Below, in pieces: positions 53,887 to 63,828 of a stretch of 64,000 bases of DNA; positions within the stretch are counted from its first letter, which is position 1, and every line of letters starts with the position of its first letter. The notes below the pieces were generated by a model. It had not been told where the DNA came from, ran no database searches, and saw nothing but the letters and a program-made list of their open reading frames with translations. Origin of the DNA: Polaribacter sp. SA4-12. GTDB taxonomy: Bacteria; Bacteroidota; Bacteroidia; Flavobacteriales; Flavobacteriaceae. The position numbers and the translations under genes are program-made. The stretch covers positions 1,958,501 through 2,022,500 of the forward strand of contig NZ_CP019334.1 in assembly GCF_002163675.1 (NCBI RefSeq). The letters run 5' to 3'.

Positions 53887-55308
53887 TTATTTATAACTTC
53901 TTGGTCCAAGAAAGTTAGTTATTGTTGTTTCAATTAATTTATCACCACTATAAACACCTATTTCTAGCTTATCTTTATCACCTTTTAATGCAGAAGCATT
54001 TAACTCTATAAATAAAGTACCTTCAGCTAAACCTTGTTTAGGCACAATAAAATCGTGATTAGAAACTAATTTTATAGTTCCTTTATGTGATAATAATTTA
54101 TAGCTAACATCATTTATATCCTTTGTTGTTTTATTAATTACTTTAAAAGTATATACATTACTAATAATATTATTGTCTTTATGTTGATACAATTGACCTG
54201 GTAATCTTAAAATTGTAGCTTCAACATCGTTTCTTAAAAACAACATTCCTATTAAAATACCTATTAAAATTAATAAGACTGCAGAATAACCTTTAATTCT
54301 TGCATTTAACTTAAATGGAATCTTTTTAGCAATACTATCTTCACTCGCATACCTAATTAATCCTTTTGGTAAGCCAACACTCTCCATCATATGATCGCAC
54401 TCATCAATACAAGCTGTACAATTTACACACTCTAACTGTGTACCATTTCTGATATCAATATTTGTTGGGCAAACAACAACACATTGTTTACAATCTATAC
54501 AATCTCCTTTTCCAACTTCAGCTCTGTCTTCATTTTTTCTGAATTTCGCCCTTCCTTTCTCACCTTCTCCACGTACATAATCATAAGCTACATTAATCGT
54601 TTTATTATCTAATAAAACTCCTTGTAACCTACCATAAGGACAAGCTATAATACATACTTGTTCTCTAAACCATGCAAAAATAAAATAGAAAACACACGTA
54701 AATATTGTTAATGAAATAAGTGTACTAACATTATCTAAAGGATCTCCAGTGATGTAACTAATTAATGTATCTCCACCAATTAAATAAGCTAAAAACACAT
54801 TTGCAATGACGAAAGAAATTATAAAGAAAATAATCCATTTCAGAACTCTTTTTCTAATTTTTTCTGCATTCCAAGGTTGTTTACTTAAACGAATTTGTTT
54901 TCCTCTATCTCCATCGATCCAATATTCTATTTTTCTAAAAACCATTTCTAGAAAGATGGTTTGTGGACAAATCCATCCGCAGAAAATACGACCAAAAACT
55001 ACGGTAAAAAGAATGATAAACACCACTCCAATTATCAATGAAACAACTAATAAATGAAAGTCTTGTGGCCAAAAAGGAAATCCGAAAATATTAAACTTAC
55101 GTTCTAAAACATTAAATAGTAAAAATTGATTTCCGTTAATTTTTATAAATGGAGCTGAAAGTAAGATTATGAGCAAAAAATAGCTAACATACGACCTGTA
55201 CTTATAAAAAATTCCACTCGGTTTTTTAGGAAAAACCCAAGAACGTTTACCAGATTTATCAATCGTACCGATACTATCTCTAAATTTCTCGTTTTCAGGA
55301 GTTTCCAT
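53887..55308 (-). CDS. ccoG: CcoG (FixG/RdxA) ferredoxin-like oxidase maturation protein
   Basis: 473 residues with five membrane helices, and two 4Fe-4S motifs: CIDCKQCVVVCP and CVNCTACIDECD (about residues 272-312). GRIFCGWICPQTIF and CIIACPYGRLQG are family blocks with further Cys. CcoG is a cupric reductase that supplies Cu(I) for cbb3 oxidase. The C-terminal Ig-like domain (about 370-473) is periplasmic. It lies 25 bp after ccoP. Confidence 0.94.
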   Translation of the reverse strand: METPENEKFRDSIGTIDKSGKRSWVFPKKPSGIFYKYRSYVSYFLLIILLSAPFIKINGNQFLLFNVLERKFNIFGFPFWPQDFHLLVVSLIIGVVFIILFTVVFGRIFCGWICPQTIFLEMVFRKIEYWIDGDRGKQIRLSKQPWNAEKIRKRVLKWIIFFIISFVIANVFLAYLIGGDTLISYITGDPLDNVSTLISLTIFTCVFYFIFAWFREQVCIIACPYGRLQGVLLDNKTINVAYDYVRGEGEKGRAKFRKNEDRAEVGKGDCIDCKQCVVVCPTNIDIRNGTQLECVNCTACIDECDHMMESVGLPKGLIRYASEDSIAKKIPFKLNARIKGYSAVLLILIGILIGMLFLRNDVEATILRLPGQLYQHKDNNIISNVYTFKVINKTTKDINDVSYKLLSHKGTIKLVSNHDFIVPKQGLAEGTLFIELNASALKGDKDKLEIGVYSGDKLIETTITNFLGPRSYK

Positions 55309-55333
55309 AACTACACGAATTAACTTTCTCTAC

Positions 55334-56203
55334 TTATTTAGTTGCTTCTTCTACTACCCACTTTTCTCCTTGTGCTGCTTTTCCATTTGCAGGTGTAGTT
55401 CCTTGTAAAGAAATCACATAACTTGCTACCTTAGCCATATCTGCAGCTTTTAAGGTTTTATTCCAAGCAATCATTCCTTTACCGTCTCTACCTCCATTAG
55501 AGATAGTTGTAAAAACATTTTTCACTCCTCCTCCTAATATCCAGAATTCATCTGTTAAATTAGGACCAATAGATCCACCACCATCTGCAAGGTGACAAGA
55601 TGCACAGTTTAATTTAAAAATAGCTTTACCTCTCCCTAAATCTTTAGCATCTGTTAATAAAGTTACATTATCTGCAGTGATTAAATCTGTAGCAGTTGAT
55701 TTGTATTTTTTTAATGATGCTTTTGCTTCAGCAACTTCTTTATTATACTCTACTATTTGAGTATCCCCGTCTAAAACATGGAATCTTACTAAATAAACTA
55801 CAGCAAAAACAATTGTTGCATAAAACATATATACCCACCAAGGTGGTAAATTATTATCTAACTCCTGAATTCCGTCATAATTATGATCTAAAATTATTTC
55901 CTCTTCTTCGTCAATATCTTTAGTATCTGTCCAAGAATGTATTAATTTCTTAATCCATGCATTACCTTCTTCAGGAACAATACCTAGTTTTTCATTTTGA
56001 AGTTCAGTTGCTTTACTAATGGCAATTACATTTACCATTTCTTTTAAAACAACTACCAAAATAAAACCAATTAGAGCTACCCAAACTAACGGGTTCTCAT
56101 AAATATCTAATGGGTTTTCGTACACCATAAACGACTTTGCAAGCGCTAAAAACGTAACAATTACAAAAATTACATATATCGTAGATTGAAAATATTTTTT
56201 CAT
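55334..56203 (-). CDS. ccoP: cbb3 oxidase subunit CcoP, single-heme form
   Basis: 289 residues: two membrane helices (about 8-22 and 30-48) with a long cytoplasmic loop, a third at ~125-142 next to the conserved NNLPPWWVYMFY, and one cytochrome c domain with CASCH near residue 200 and its distal Met in GMIAWN. Classical CcoP has two hemes; only one CxxCH is here, as in other Bacteroidota. It passes electrons to the CcoNO core. Confidence 0.92.
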   Translation of the reverse strand: MKKYFQSTIYVIFVIVTFLALAKSFMVYENPLDIYENPLVWVALIGFILVVVLKEMVNVIAISKATELQNEKLGIVPEEGNAWIKKLIHSWTDTKDIDEEEEIILDHNYDGIQELDNNLPPWWVYMFYATIVFAVVYLVRFHVLDGDTQIVEYNKEVAEAKASLKKYKSTATDLITADNVTLLTDAKDLGRGKAIFKLNCASCHLADGGGSIGPNLTDEFWILGGGVKNVFTTISNGGRDGKGMIAWNKTLKAADMAKVASYVISLQGTTPANGKAAQGEKWVVEEATK

Positions 56204-56214
56204 ATTATTTCGTT

Positions 56215-56382
56215 TTAATTATCTAATGGTAAATTACTTACTGTATTAATATATTCTTTTTTAGCTGTAACAACCCAGAAAAATAAGCCTACAAAAAAGG
56301 TAAAGAAAATGATTAATGATATTAAAGGATATATTTCTATACCAGTAATAGTCTCAAGATGACCTTTGATAAATTTAAACAT
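56215..56382 (-). CDS. ccoQ: cbb3 oxidase small subunit CcoQ/FixQ
   Basis: 55 residues, ATG 56382 to TAA 56215-56217, between ccoNO (4 bp gap) and ccoP (11 bp gap). A membrane helix (about 18-40, YPLISLIIFFTFFVGLFFW) is followed by a short charged end (AKKEYINTVSNLPLDN), the usual CcoQ layout; it stabilises the oxidase. Confidence 0.85.
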   Translation of the reverse strand: MFKFIKGHLETITGIEIYPLISLIIFFTFFVGLFFWVVTAKKEYINTVSNLPLDN

Positions 56383-56386
56383 AGTC

Positions 56387-58576
56387 TTAGTTTTTAGTTG
56401 TTTTTTGTTCGTCTTTAACTTTTATATCAGTTCCTAAACGTTGGATATAAGCAATTACAGCTACAATTTCTCTGTTCTTCATTTCTATAAAAACTTCTCC
56501 GTTTTCTTCAGCATATTTTTTATCAGCTTCATAATTTTTTGCAAAATCAGGATCTGCATATAAATTTTGCTCAATTTTAGTTCCTTGATCTAACATATGC
56601 TGTTGTGCATTTGCAATTTCATCTTCAGTATATGGTACACCTAAAGTAACCATCACTTCCATTTTTGTTTCAATGTCAGATTTATCAAGTTCATCTCTAA
56701 CTAACCATTTATAAGATGGCATAATAGAACCTGGCGAAGTACTTTGTGGATCGTACATGTGGTTTAAATGCCAGCTATCATTATATTTTTGACCAATTCT
56801 ATGTAAATCTGGACCTGTACGTTTAGATCCCCATAAAAATGGATGATCATATACAAACTCACCTGCTTTAGAATATTCTCCATAACGCTCAACCTCACTT
56901 CTAAAAGGTCTTACCATTTGAGAGTGACAACCAACACAACCTTCTCTAATATAAATATCACGTCCTTCTAATTCTAAAGGAGTATAAGGTTTTACACTAC
57001 TAATTGTTGGAATATTAGATTTTACCAATAATGTTGGAATAATCTGAACCGCTCCTCCAATTAAGATTGCAATAGTTGCATAAATTGTTAATTTAATTGG
57101 TTTTCTTTCTAACCAAGTATGCCATCCTTCACCTTTAGTTCTGTGTTCAGAAACTTTTGTTAATGCTGCAGCTTCTGCTAAATCATCTGTTACAGCAGTT
57201 CCTGATCTAACTGTTCTAATAACATTATATAACATTACGAATGCTCCTAGAATAAATAAAGTACCTCCAATTGCACGCATCCAATACATTGGTATAATTT
57301 CGTTTACAGTTTCTAAGAAGTTACCATAAGTTAAAGATCCATCAGGATTAAATTGTTTCCACATAGAAGCTTGTACAAAACCTGCTACATACATTGGTAA
57401 TGTGTACATTATAATACCTAAAGTACCAATCCAGAAATGGAAATTTGCTAATGCTAAAGAGTGTAATTTTGTTTTAAACATTCTTGGTACTAACCAATAC
57501 AACATTCCAAACGTAAAGAATCCGTTCCAAGCTAATGCACCAACGTGAACGTGGGCAATAATCCAATCACTAAAGTGAGCAATTGCATTTACATTTTTTA
57601 AAGATAACATTGGTCCTTCAAAAGTAGCCATACCATAACCTGTAATTGCAACTACCATAAATTTTAAAACAGGATCTGTTCTAACTTTATCCCAAGCTCC
57701 ACGCAAGGTTAACAATCCATTTATCATACCACCCCAAGATGGAGCAATTAACATAATAGAAAATGCAACTCCTAAATTCTGAGCCCATTCTGGTAAAGCT
57801 GTATATAATAAATGGTGTGGTCCTGCCCAAATGTATAAGAAAATTAATGACCAAAAGTGTACTATAGATAATCTATAAGAATATACTGGTCTGTTTGCTG
57901 CTTTAGGAACAAAATAATACATTAAACCTAAAAATGGAGTTGTTAAGAAAAATGCCACAGCATTATGCCCATACCACCATTGCACAAGAGCATCTTGCAC
58001 ACCTGCATAAACAGAATAAGATTTTAAGAAACCAACTGGTAATGCTAAACTATTAAATATATGAAGTACAGCTACGGTTACAAATGTTGCTAAATAAAAC
58101 CAAATTGCTACATATAAATGACGTTGTCTTCTTTGTAAGATCGTCCAAATCATATTTACACCAAAAGCAACCCAAACAAGTGCAATTGCAATATCTATTG
58201 GCCATTCTAACTCTGCATATTCTTTAGATGATGTATATCCTAAAGGTAAAGTAATAGCTGCAGCAACAATAATTAATTGCCAACCCCAAAAATTGAAGTT
58301 ACTTAAAAAGTTACTTGCCATTCTCGCTTTTAACAATCGTTGAAGAGAATAATAAACTCCTGCAAAAATTGCATTTCCTACAAAGGCAAAAATTACAGCA
58401 TTTGTATGTAAAGGTCTTAAACGTCCAAAACTTAACCAAGGAATTCCGTCTGTAAGGTTAGGGAATAAAAACAAAAAAGCTAAGAGTAAACCTACTGACA
58501 TACCTACTATTCCCCATAGTAGTGTTGCGTAGATAAAATTCTTAACGATTTTATTATCGTAATAAAACTGTTGCAT
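56387..58576 (-). CDS. ccoNO: Fused cbb3 cytochrome oxidase subunits I and II (CcoNO)
   Basis: 729 residues from ATG 58576 (MQQFYYDN); ATG 58582 would add two. The CcoN part (1-~480) has 12-13 membrane helices with the heme and CuB His ligands: RPLHTNAVIFAF, WWYGHNAVAFFLT, AGPHHLLYTALP and HVHVGALAWNG. The CcoO part (about 500-729) has one anchor helix and the heme c site REGCVGCHSQMVRPF. In most bacteria the two are separate genes; the fusion is common in Bacteroidota. High-affinity oxygen reduction at the cytoplasmic membrane. Confidence 0.95.
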   Translation of the reverse strand: MQQFYYDNKIVKNFIYATLLWGIVGMSVGLLLAFLFLFPNLTDGIPWLSFGRLRPLHTNAVIFAFVGNAIFAGVYYSLQRLLKARMASNFLSNFNFWGWQLIIVAAAITLPLGYTSSKEYAELEWPIDIAIALVWVAFGVNMIWTILQRRQRHLYVAIWFYLATFVTVAVLHIFNSLALPVGFLKSYSVYAGVQDALVQWWYGHNAVAFFLTTPFLGLMYYFVPKAANRPVYSYRLSIVHFWSLIFLYIWAGPHHLLYTALPEWAQNLGVAFSIMLIAPSWGGMINGLLTLRGAWDKVRTDPVLKFMVVAITGYGMATFEGPMLSLKNVNAIAHFSDWIIAHVHVGALAWNGFFTFGMLYWLVPRMFKTKLHSLALANFHFWIGTLGIIMYTLPMYVAGFVQASMWKQFNPDGSLTYGNFLETVNEIIPMYWMRAIGGTLFILGAFVMLYNVIRTVRSGTAVTDDLAEAAALTKVSEHRTKGEGWHTWLERKPIKLTIYATIAILIGGAVQIIPTLLVKSNIPTISSVKPYTPLELEGRDIYIREGCVGCHSQMVRPFRSEVERYGEYSKAGEFVYDHPFLWGSKRTGPDLHRIGQKYNDSWHLNHMYDPQSTSPGSIMPSYKWLVRDELDKSDIETKMEVMVTLGVPYTEDEIANAQQHMLDQGTKIEQNLYADPDFAKNYEADKKYAEENGEVFIEMKNREIVAVIAYIQRLGTDIKVKDEQKTTKN

Positions 58577-58593
58577 CTCCATAAATTAAATAT

Positions 58594-58770
58594 TTAGTCT
58601 TTAGTTGATTTTTCTTTTTTCTCTTTCACCAATTCATCATCAAACAGCATGCGAACTGATGGCGTATATGAATCATCAAATTGCCCAGTTCTTACTGAAT
58701 AAATAAATGCGATAAAAAATAAGATTGCCACTATTATACTAATAGTTAGTAGTAGGTATATTACGCTCAT
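58594..58770 (-). CDS. ccoS: cbb3 oxidase maturation protein CcoS
   Basis: 58 residues, ATG 58770 to TAA 58594-58596. An N-terminal helix (MSVIYLLLTISIIVAILFF, residues 1-19) is followed by YSVRTGQFDDSYTPSVRMLF, the CcoS family signature, and a Lys-rich end. It is needed for cofactor insertion into CcoN. First gene of the cco structural operon, with an Fnr-type site 60 bp upstream. Confidence 0.88.
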   Translation of the reverse strand: MSVIYLLLTISIIVAILFFIAFIYSVRTGQFDDSYTPSVRMLFDDELVKEKKEKSTKD

Positions 58771-58793
58771 ATCTTGCCTGATAATTGATTTTT

Positions 58794-58843
58794 CAAAAAT
58801 ACTATTGGAAAATTACCTAAAACATGACATTTATCATGTTTTA
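58794..58843 (-). promoter_or_regulatory. cco operon promoter with Fnr-type palindrome
   Basis: A 10-bp perfect inverted repeat (58818-58827 with 58834-58843, 6-bp spacer) has the core TGA-N6-TCA. On the minus strand TATTTTTG (58801-58794) matches TAnnTTTG exactly; its G is 36.5 bp from the palindrome centre. This puts the site near -41.5, the classical activator position. Confidence 0.65.
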
Positions 58844-58863
58844 AATATCGCCTTGGTATTATT

Positions 58864-60234
58864 TTAAATTGTCATTGAGAACAATTGTGTTTTTGGTTTG
58901 TTTTTTAATAAATGAACATCAAAAGCCATACAAATGTTTCTTACATAAGGCCTTGCGCTTTCTGGTATTGATAATGATTTTGATTTTACATCAATTTTAA
59001 CCAATCCATCTTGCTCCATTTCGCTTAACAATGCTAAATGTGTTTCAATGTTTTTTATCTTCATTGTATCTTCTTCCCACGAAGTGGTAAAATGACACAT
59101 AATATTTAAAATGTGTTTTCTGATAACTCTATCTTCTTCGGATAATAGATGTCCTCTAAAAATTGGAAGTACACCTTCATTTACAACTTTCTGATATTCT
59201 TTTACCGTTTTTACATTTTGAGCAAACGCATACCAAGAATCTGAAATTGCAGACATTCCCAAACCAACCATTAACTGCGTTTTATTGGCTGTATAACCCA
59301 TAAAATTTCTGTGTAATGTTTTGTTGATGGTTGCTTCATACAAACTATCCGTTTTTAAAGCAAAATGATCCATACCAATTTCTACATAACCTAATTCAGC
59401 AAAAAGTTCTTTACCTATTTCGTAAAGCTCTCTTTTTTCATCATTCTTAGGTAAATCGTCCTCATTAAAACCTCTTTGACCAACACCTTTTACCCAAGGC
59501 ACATGTGCATAACTGTAAAATGAAATTCTATCTGGTTGTAATTCTTTGGTTTTGTTGATGGTATAAATTACGTTTTCTTTTGTTTGAAAAGGCAAACCAA
59601 AAATTAAATCGTGACTTACAGAAGTATATCCAATTTCTCTAGACCATTTTGTAACTTGTTCTACTTCTGTAAAAGGTTGAATTCTATGAATTGCTTTTTG
59701 TACTTTTTCATTATAATCTTGCACACCAAAACTAACTCTTGTAAAACCACAATTAAACAACGTTTGTAATTGTTCTTTGGTTGTATTACTTGGATGACCT
59801 TCAAAACTAAATTCGGCTTCTGGATGTTTGTTTGACAGTGAAAAAATTCCATCCATTAAGTATTCTAAATTCTCTTTTGAGAAAAAAGTAGGAGTTCCTC
59901 CACCTAAATGTAATTCTTTAACAATCGGAGTTTCATCAACCAAAGCAACATACAATTTCCATTCTTTTAAAACCGTTTCAATATATTCTTCTTCAACTTC
60001 ATGACGTTTTGTTATATGTTTATGACATGCACAAAAAGTACACAAACTTTCACAAAAAGGAAGGTGAATATAAATACTAATTCCTTCTGTAGAATTACTT
60101 TCTTTGAAAGATATTTGAAAAGATTGAATCCAGTCTTGTTTATCAATTCCTTCTTTATTCCAATAAGGTACCGTTGGATAACTCGTATATCTTGGTCCTG
60201 GAATATTATATTTTTGTACTAATGATTTTGTCAT
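58864..60234 (-). CDS. hemN: Oxygen-independent coproporphyrinogen III oxidase
   Basis: Radical SAM enzyme of anaerobic heme synthesis. 456 residues with YxHxPFCxxxCxFCxC: Cys 61, 65, 68 for the cluster and Cys 70; the second SAM contact is in LGGGTPTFF, and GFTRVSFGVQD and HVPWVKGVGQRGF follow. The length is standard for true HemN (not HemW, ~380). It lies 10 bp after deoD. Its link with cco genes is logical because low oxygen needs oxygen-independent heme synthesis. Confidence 0.94.
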   Translation of the reverse strand: MTKSLVQKYNIPGPRYTSYPTVPYWNKEGIDKQDWIQSFQISFKESNSTEGISIYIHLPFCESLCTFCACHKHITKRHEVEEEYIETVLKEWKLYVALVDETPIVKELHLGGGTPTFFSKENLEYLMDGIFSLSNKHPEAEFSFEGHPSNTTKEQLQTLFNCGFTRVSFGVQDYNEKVQKAIHRIQPFTEVEQVTKWSREIGYTSVSHDLIFGLPFQTKENVIYTINKTKELQPDRISFYSYAHVPWVKGVGQRGFNEDDLPKNDEKRELYEIGKELFAELGYVEIGMDHFALKTDSLYEATINKTLHRNFMGYTANKTQLMVGLGMSAISDSWYAFAQNVKTVKEYQKVVNEGVLPIFRGHLLSEEDRVIRKHILNIMCHFTTSWEEDTMKIKNIETHLALLSEMEQDGLVKIDVKSKSLSIPESARPYVRNICMAFDVHLLKNKPKTQLFSMTI

Positions 60235-60244
60235 TTCTATTTTA

Positions 60245-60943
60245 TTAAGAAAGCTCTAAAGCAATTTCTATCATTTCTTTAAAAGTCTGTTCTCTTTCGT
60301 CTGCAGTAGTTCTTTCTTTAGTAACTAAACTATCAGAAATAGTTAGAATAGACAATGCATTTACATTGTGTTTTGCAGCAACGGTATACAAACCTGCTGT
60401 TTCCATCTCTACACACAATACACCATAATCTGCCCATTTTTTATAACTTTCAAACTCATCAGCATAAAATTCATCAGAACTTAAGATTCCTCCAGCTTTT
60501 ATAGAAATATTTTTCTCTTTTGCAACTTCAATTGCTTTTTGAAATAATTTAAAACTTGCTGTTGGTGCAAAATCTGCTCCGTTAAAACGAATTGTATTCA
60601 ACCCAGAATTAGTTGAAGCTGCCATTGCTAAAACAATATCTCTAATTTTTACATCTTTTTGATAAGAACCTGCAGAACCAACTCTAATTAAGTTTTTTAC
60701 TCCATAATCCACAATCAATTCTGTACAATAAATTAATGTTGATGGAATTCCCATCCCTGTACCTTGAACTGATATTTTATTTCCATTATAAGTCCCTGTA
60801 AAACCTAACATTCCACGAACATCATTGTATTGAACAATATCTTTTAGAAAAGTATCTGCAATCCATTTTGCTCTCATAGGATCTCCTGGTAGTAAAACTG
60901 TTTCTGCTATTTCTCCTTTTTTTGCTGCTATATGTACACTCAT
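60245..60943 (-). CDS. deoD: Purine nucleoside phosphorylase, DeoD type
   Basis: Cleaves purine (deoxy)nucleosides with phosphate. 232 residues, hexameric type: [14 protein letters not shown], the phosphate site [12 protein letters not shown] near residue 120, and [13 protein letters not shown] for ribose binding, then LTISDSLVT with the catalytic Asp. It sits between the cupin gene and hemN; the functional link with respiration is unclear. Confidence 0.95.
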   Translation of the reverse strand: MSVHIAAKKGEIAETVLLPGDPMRAKWIADTFLKDIVQYNDVRGMLGFTGTYNGNKISVQGTGMGIPSTLIYCTELIVDYGVKNLIRVGSAGSYQKDVKIRDIVLAMAASTNSGLNTIRFNGADFAPTASFKLFQKAIEVAKEKNISIKAGGILSSDEFYADEFESYKKWADYGVLCVEMETAGLYTVAAKHNVNALSILTISDSLVTKERTTADEREQTFKEMIEIALELS

Positions 60944-60999
60944 ATTACTACTTTTTTTATCTTAAAATCTTATTCTAATATACGAAATTTTATATCAAC

Positions 61000-61344
61000 T
61001 TAATTATCTGAAATGGCTTTTTTAACCCTTTTTACACTATCAGTTTTTGATAAAGTTAATCTCACAACACTATCTTCCATTGCTGTAAGATTATGAACTT
61101 CATGTGGTTTTAATGAAATTATATCTCCATCATTTAATTTCTCAAATTCATTGTTTACACCAAAATCAATACACCCTTTAATTACTTGAACAATAATTGC
61201 AAATGGTGCTTGGTGATCTTCCATTACTTGACCTTTTTTAAATACAATTCGTATTTCTTTAGAAAAATCTGTATCTAATAATAATGACAAAGCTGGTTTA
61301 TCTGAATTGTATCTAATATTTTCTAAAAACGAAGCTACTTTCAT
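61000..61344 (-). CDS. Small cupin protein behind ccoI
   Basis: 114 residues forming one cupin barrel: FKKGQVMEDHQAPFAI for motif 1, with few classical His ligands, and LNDGDIISLKPHEVHNLTA for motif 2. A metal site is not obvious. It begins 5 bp after ccoI and so is probably co-expressed. The function is unknown. Confidence 0.82.
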   Translation of the reverse strand: MKVASFLENIRYNSDKPALSLLLDTDFSKEIRIVFKKGQVMEDHQAPFAIIVQVIKGCIDFGVNNEFEKLNDGDIISLKPHEVHNLTAMEDSVVRLTLSKTDSVKRVKKAISDN

Positions 61345-61349
61345 AATGC

Positions 61350-63725
61350 TTATTTTATTTTTTTACCTAATATATTTGTAGAAATTGTTGTAAAAACCAC
61401 TATACTTATAGAACTTAAAGGCATCAGGATCGCTGCTATTACTGGCTCTAACTGACCTGTTGTTGCAAAATACAACCCAACTACATTATAACACAAAGAC
61501 AATATAAAACTATACTTAATTATTTGAATTGCTTTTTTTGATGCTTTTATGTAGGTTCCTATTTTATTAAATTCTGATGCATCTAAAATTCCATCACAAG
61601 CAGGAGAAAATACATTAATGTTTTCTGATAAAGCAATACCAACATCACTTTGAGCTAAAGCACCTGCATCATTTAAACCATCACCAATCATGGCAACTTT
61701 TTTATTATCTTTTTGAAGATTCGCAATGACTTCTAATTTATCTTCTGGTTTTTGATTAAAAAGCAAATCTGTACCTTCAGGTAAATTCTCTTCTAAATAG
61801 ACTCTTTCACCTTCATTATCGCCAGAAACAACAGCTAAATTATAATCATTTTTCAAAGAATTAAATAATAGTTTTACTCCTTCTCTATATGAATTTTTAA
61901 ATACAAACTTCCCTTTATACACATCATTAAAACTGATATAAACTGATGTATCTAAAGTAGATTTTTGATCATTATTTTTCACAAAAGATGATGAACCTAA
62001 CTTTAAACTTGTGTCATTATAAGTTACTTGAATTCCTTTACCAACTAATTCATTATAATCTGAAAGAGTAAAAACTTCTACATCATCAAAAGTACTATAC
62101 AAGGTCCTACTTAATGGATGATTAGAAGCTCTTAGCGAACTTTTCAATAAGCTTTTCTCTTCCTTATTTAATTGAATTCCATCATAAGAAATGGTATCTT
62201 CTTTATGAGTTGTTAGTGTTCCTGTTTTATCAAAAATAATAGTATCAATAGCTGCTAATTGTTCTACAACTGTTGCATTTTTTAAATAAAACTTCTTCTT
62301 ACCAAAAATGCGTAACATATTACCCAAAGTAAAAGGTGCGGCCAATGCTATAGCGCATGGACATGCAATAATTAAAACTGCTGTAAAAACATTTAACGCC
62401 TTACTAGCATCAAAAAAAAACCAGAAAGTAGTTGAGGTAAAAGCAATTAACAAAACAACAATTGTAAAATTCTGACTTATAGTATCTGTAATCGTTTTAA
62501 AGTTAGATTTTTTATCTTTCTGAAACACATCATTACTCCATAACTGAGTTAAATAACTTTGAGAAACAGAAGCTAAAACCTCCATTTCTAGAATTCCTGA
62601 AAGTTGCTTTCCTCCAGCAAAAAGTTTATCACCAGATTTTTTTGCTACAGGTTCTGCTTCACCAGTAACAAAACTATAATCTATTTCTGCATTTCCGTTT
62701 ATTAAAATTCCATCAACAGGAATTAATTCTTGATTTCTAATAAGTAACCTATCTCCTTTCTCAATGTCATAAATCTGTATATTTTCTTCTTGCTGATTTG
62801 AAGAAATTCGAGTAACAGCAATTGGAAAATAAGATTTATAATCTCGCTCAAAAGACAAGAAGTTATATGTTTTTTGCTGAAAAAATTTACCCAATAATAA
62901 AAAGAAAACCAAACCAGTTAAACTATCGAAAAAGCCAGTTCCTAAATCAAAAATAATTTCTACAGTACTTCTTATAAATAACACAGCAATACCAAGTGCG
63001 ATAGGAACATCTATATTTAATATTTTAGAACGTAAACCTTTATAAGCAGATATAAAGTAACTTTGTCCTGCATAAAAAACCACAGGAAGAGAAAAGGTAA
63101 ACATCAGCCATCTAAAGATGTTTTTGTAGTTTTCAATCCAAAAACCATCAACTTGAAAGTATTCTGGAAATGACAAAAACATAACATTTCCAAAAGCAAA
63201 ACCAGCAATTCCTAATTTGTAAATTAAGCTTCTATCAACTGCTTTTTTGCCACTATCATAATCTTCTAAACTAATATAAGGCTCATATCCTATAGAACTC
63301 ATTAAAAGAACAATCTCTTTTAATGAAGTTTCATCAGAGTTATAAGTGATTCTTACTTTTTTCTTTGGAAAATCAACTTGAGATGATGATACTTTTGGGT
63401 TCAACTTATGTAAGTTTTCTAAAACCCAAATACAAGAACTACAGTGAATATGTGGAATATATAATGTTACAATTTGTGTGTTTCCATCATTAAAATCGAG
63501 CAGTTTATCTACAATATCTAAGTTGTCCAAGAAGTCATAATTTCCTTGAATTTCAGTAGGTATTGCCCCAGGATTATCCTCAAAATTGTAATAGCAAGTT
63601 AAGTCGTTATCCGAAAAAATCTCGTATACTGTTTTACAACCGTTACAACAGAATGATTTATCATCAAATTTAATTAAATTACCATCACAAGAATCACCAC
63701 AGTGATAACATTGTGTAGATTTCAT
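61350..63725 (-). CDS. ccoI: Copper-translocating P-type ATPase CcoI/FixI
   Basis: 791 residues. The N-terminus has the Cys-rich domain typical of FixI-type pumps (CYHCGDSC, FCCNGCKTVYEIF) and a heavy-metal domain with HIHCSSCIWVLENL. Eight membrane helices follow with the metal site CPCAIALAAPF, actuator TGEAEPV, phosphorylation DKTGTLTTH, and hinge GDGLNDAGAL. It exports or delivers Cu for cbb3 oxidase assembly. Promoter and Fnr-type site are shared with the divergent regulator gene. Confidence 0.95.
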   Translation of the reverse strand: MKSTQCYHCGDSCDGNLIKFDDKSFCCNGCKTVYEIFSDNDLTCYYNFEDNPGAIPTEIQGNYDFLDNLDIVDKLLDFNDGNTQIVTLYIPHIHCSSCIWVLENLHKLNPKVSSSQVDFPKKKVRITYNSDETSLKEIVLLMSSIGYEPYISLEDYDSGKKAVDRSLIYKLGIAGFAFGNVMFLSFPEYFQVDGFWIENYKNIFRWLMFTFSLPVVFYAGQSYFISAYKGLRSKILNIDVPIALGIAVLFIRSTVEIIFDLGTGFFDSLTGLVFFLLLGKFFQQKTYNFLSFERDYKSYFPIAVTRISSNQQEENIQIYDIEKGDRLLIRNQELIPVDGILINGNAEIDYSFVTGEAEPVAKKSGDKLFAGGKQLSGILEMEVLASVSQSYLTQLWSNDVFQKDKKSNFKTITDTISQNFTIVVLLIAFTSTTFWFFFDASKALNVFTAVLIIACPCAIALAAPFTLGNMLRIFGKKKFYLKNATVVEQLAAIDTIIFDKTGTLTTHKEDTISYDGIQLNKEEKSLLKSSLRASNHPLSRTLYSTFDDVEVFTLSDYNELVGKGIQVTYNDTSLKLGSSSFVKNNDQKSTLDTSVYISFNDVYKGKFVFKNSYREGVKLLFNSLKNDYNLAVVSGDNEGERVYLEENLPEGTDLLFNQKPEDKLEVIANLQKDNKKVAMIGDGLNDAGALAQSDVGIALSENINVFSPACDGILDASEFNKIGTYIKASKKAIQIIKYSFILSLCYNVVGLYFATTGQLEPVIAAILMPLSSISIVVFTTISTNILGKKIK

Positions 63726-63745
63726 ATTTACTCTTTTGCCTTTTA

Positions 63746-63806
63746 CAAATTTACAATAAGAATCGCATTTTAAAATATGATATATATCACTTTTTTAATA
63801 TCTTTG
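63746..63806. promoter_or_regulatory. Divergent ccoI/fnr promoter region with Fnr-type site
   Basis: TGA-N6-TCA lies at 63778-63789 (centre 63783.5). On the minus strand TAAATTTG (63753-63746) matches TAnnTTTG with its G 37.5 bp from the centre; on the plus strand TATCTTTG (63799-63806) matches too, and there the site would overlap the -33 region. This suggests activation of ccoI and autorepression of the regulator. Confidence 0.6.
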
Positions 63807-63828
63807 ACCCCAAATATCACCAGTCATT

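Noticed and set aside
58840..58864. Palindrome near the hemN end as a terminator
   Set aside because: The dyad with TGA-N6-TCA core lacks a T-run in the right place and is placed at an activator position for the cco promoter, so an operator is more likely.
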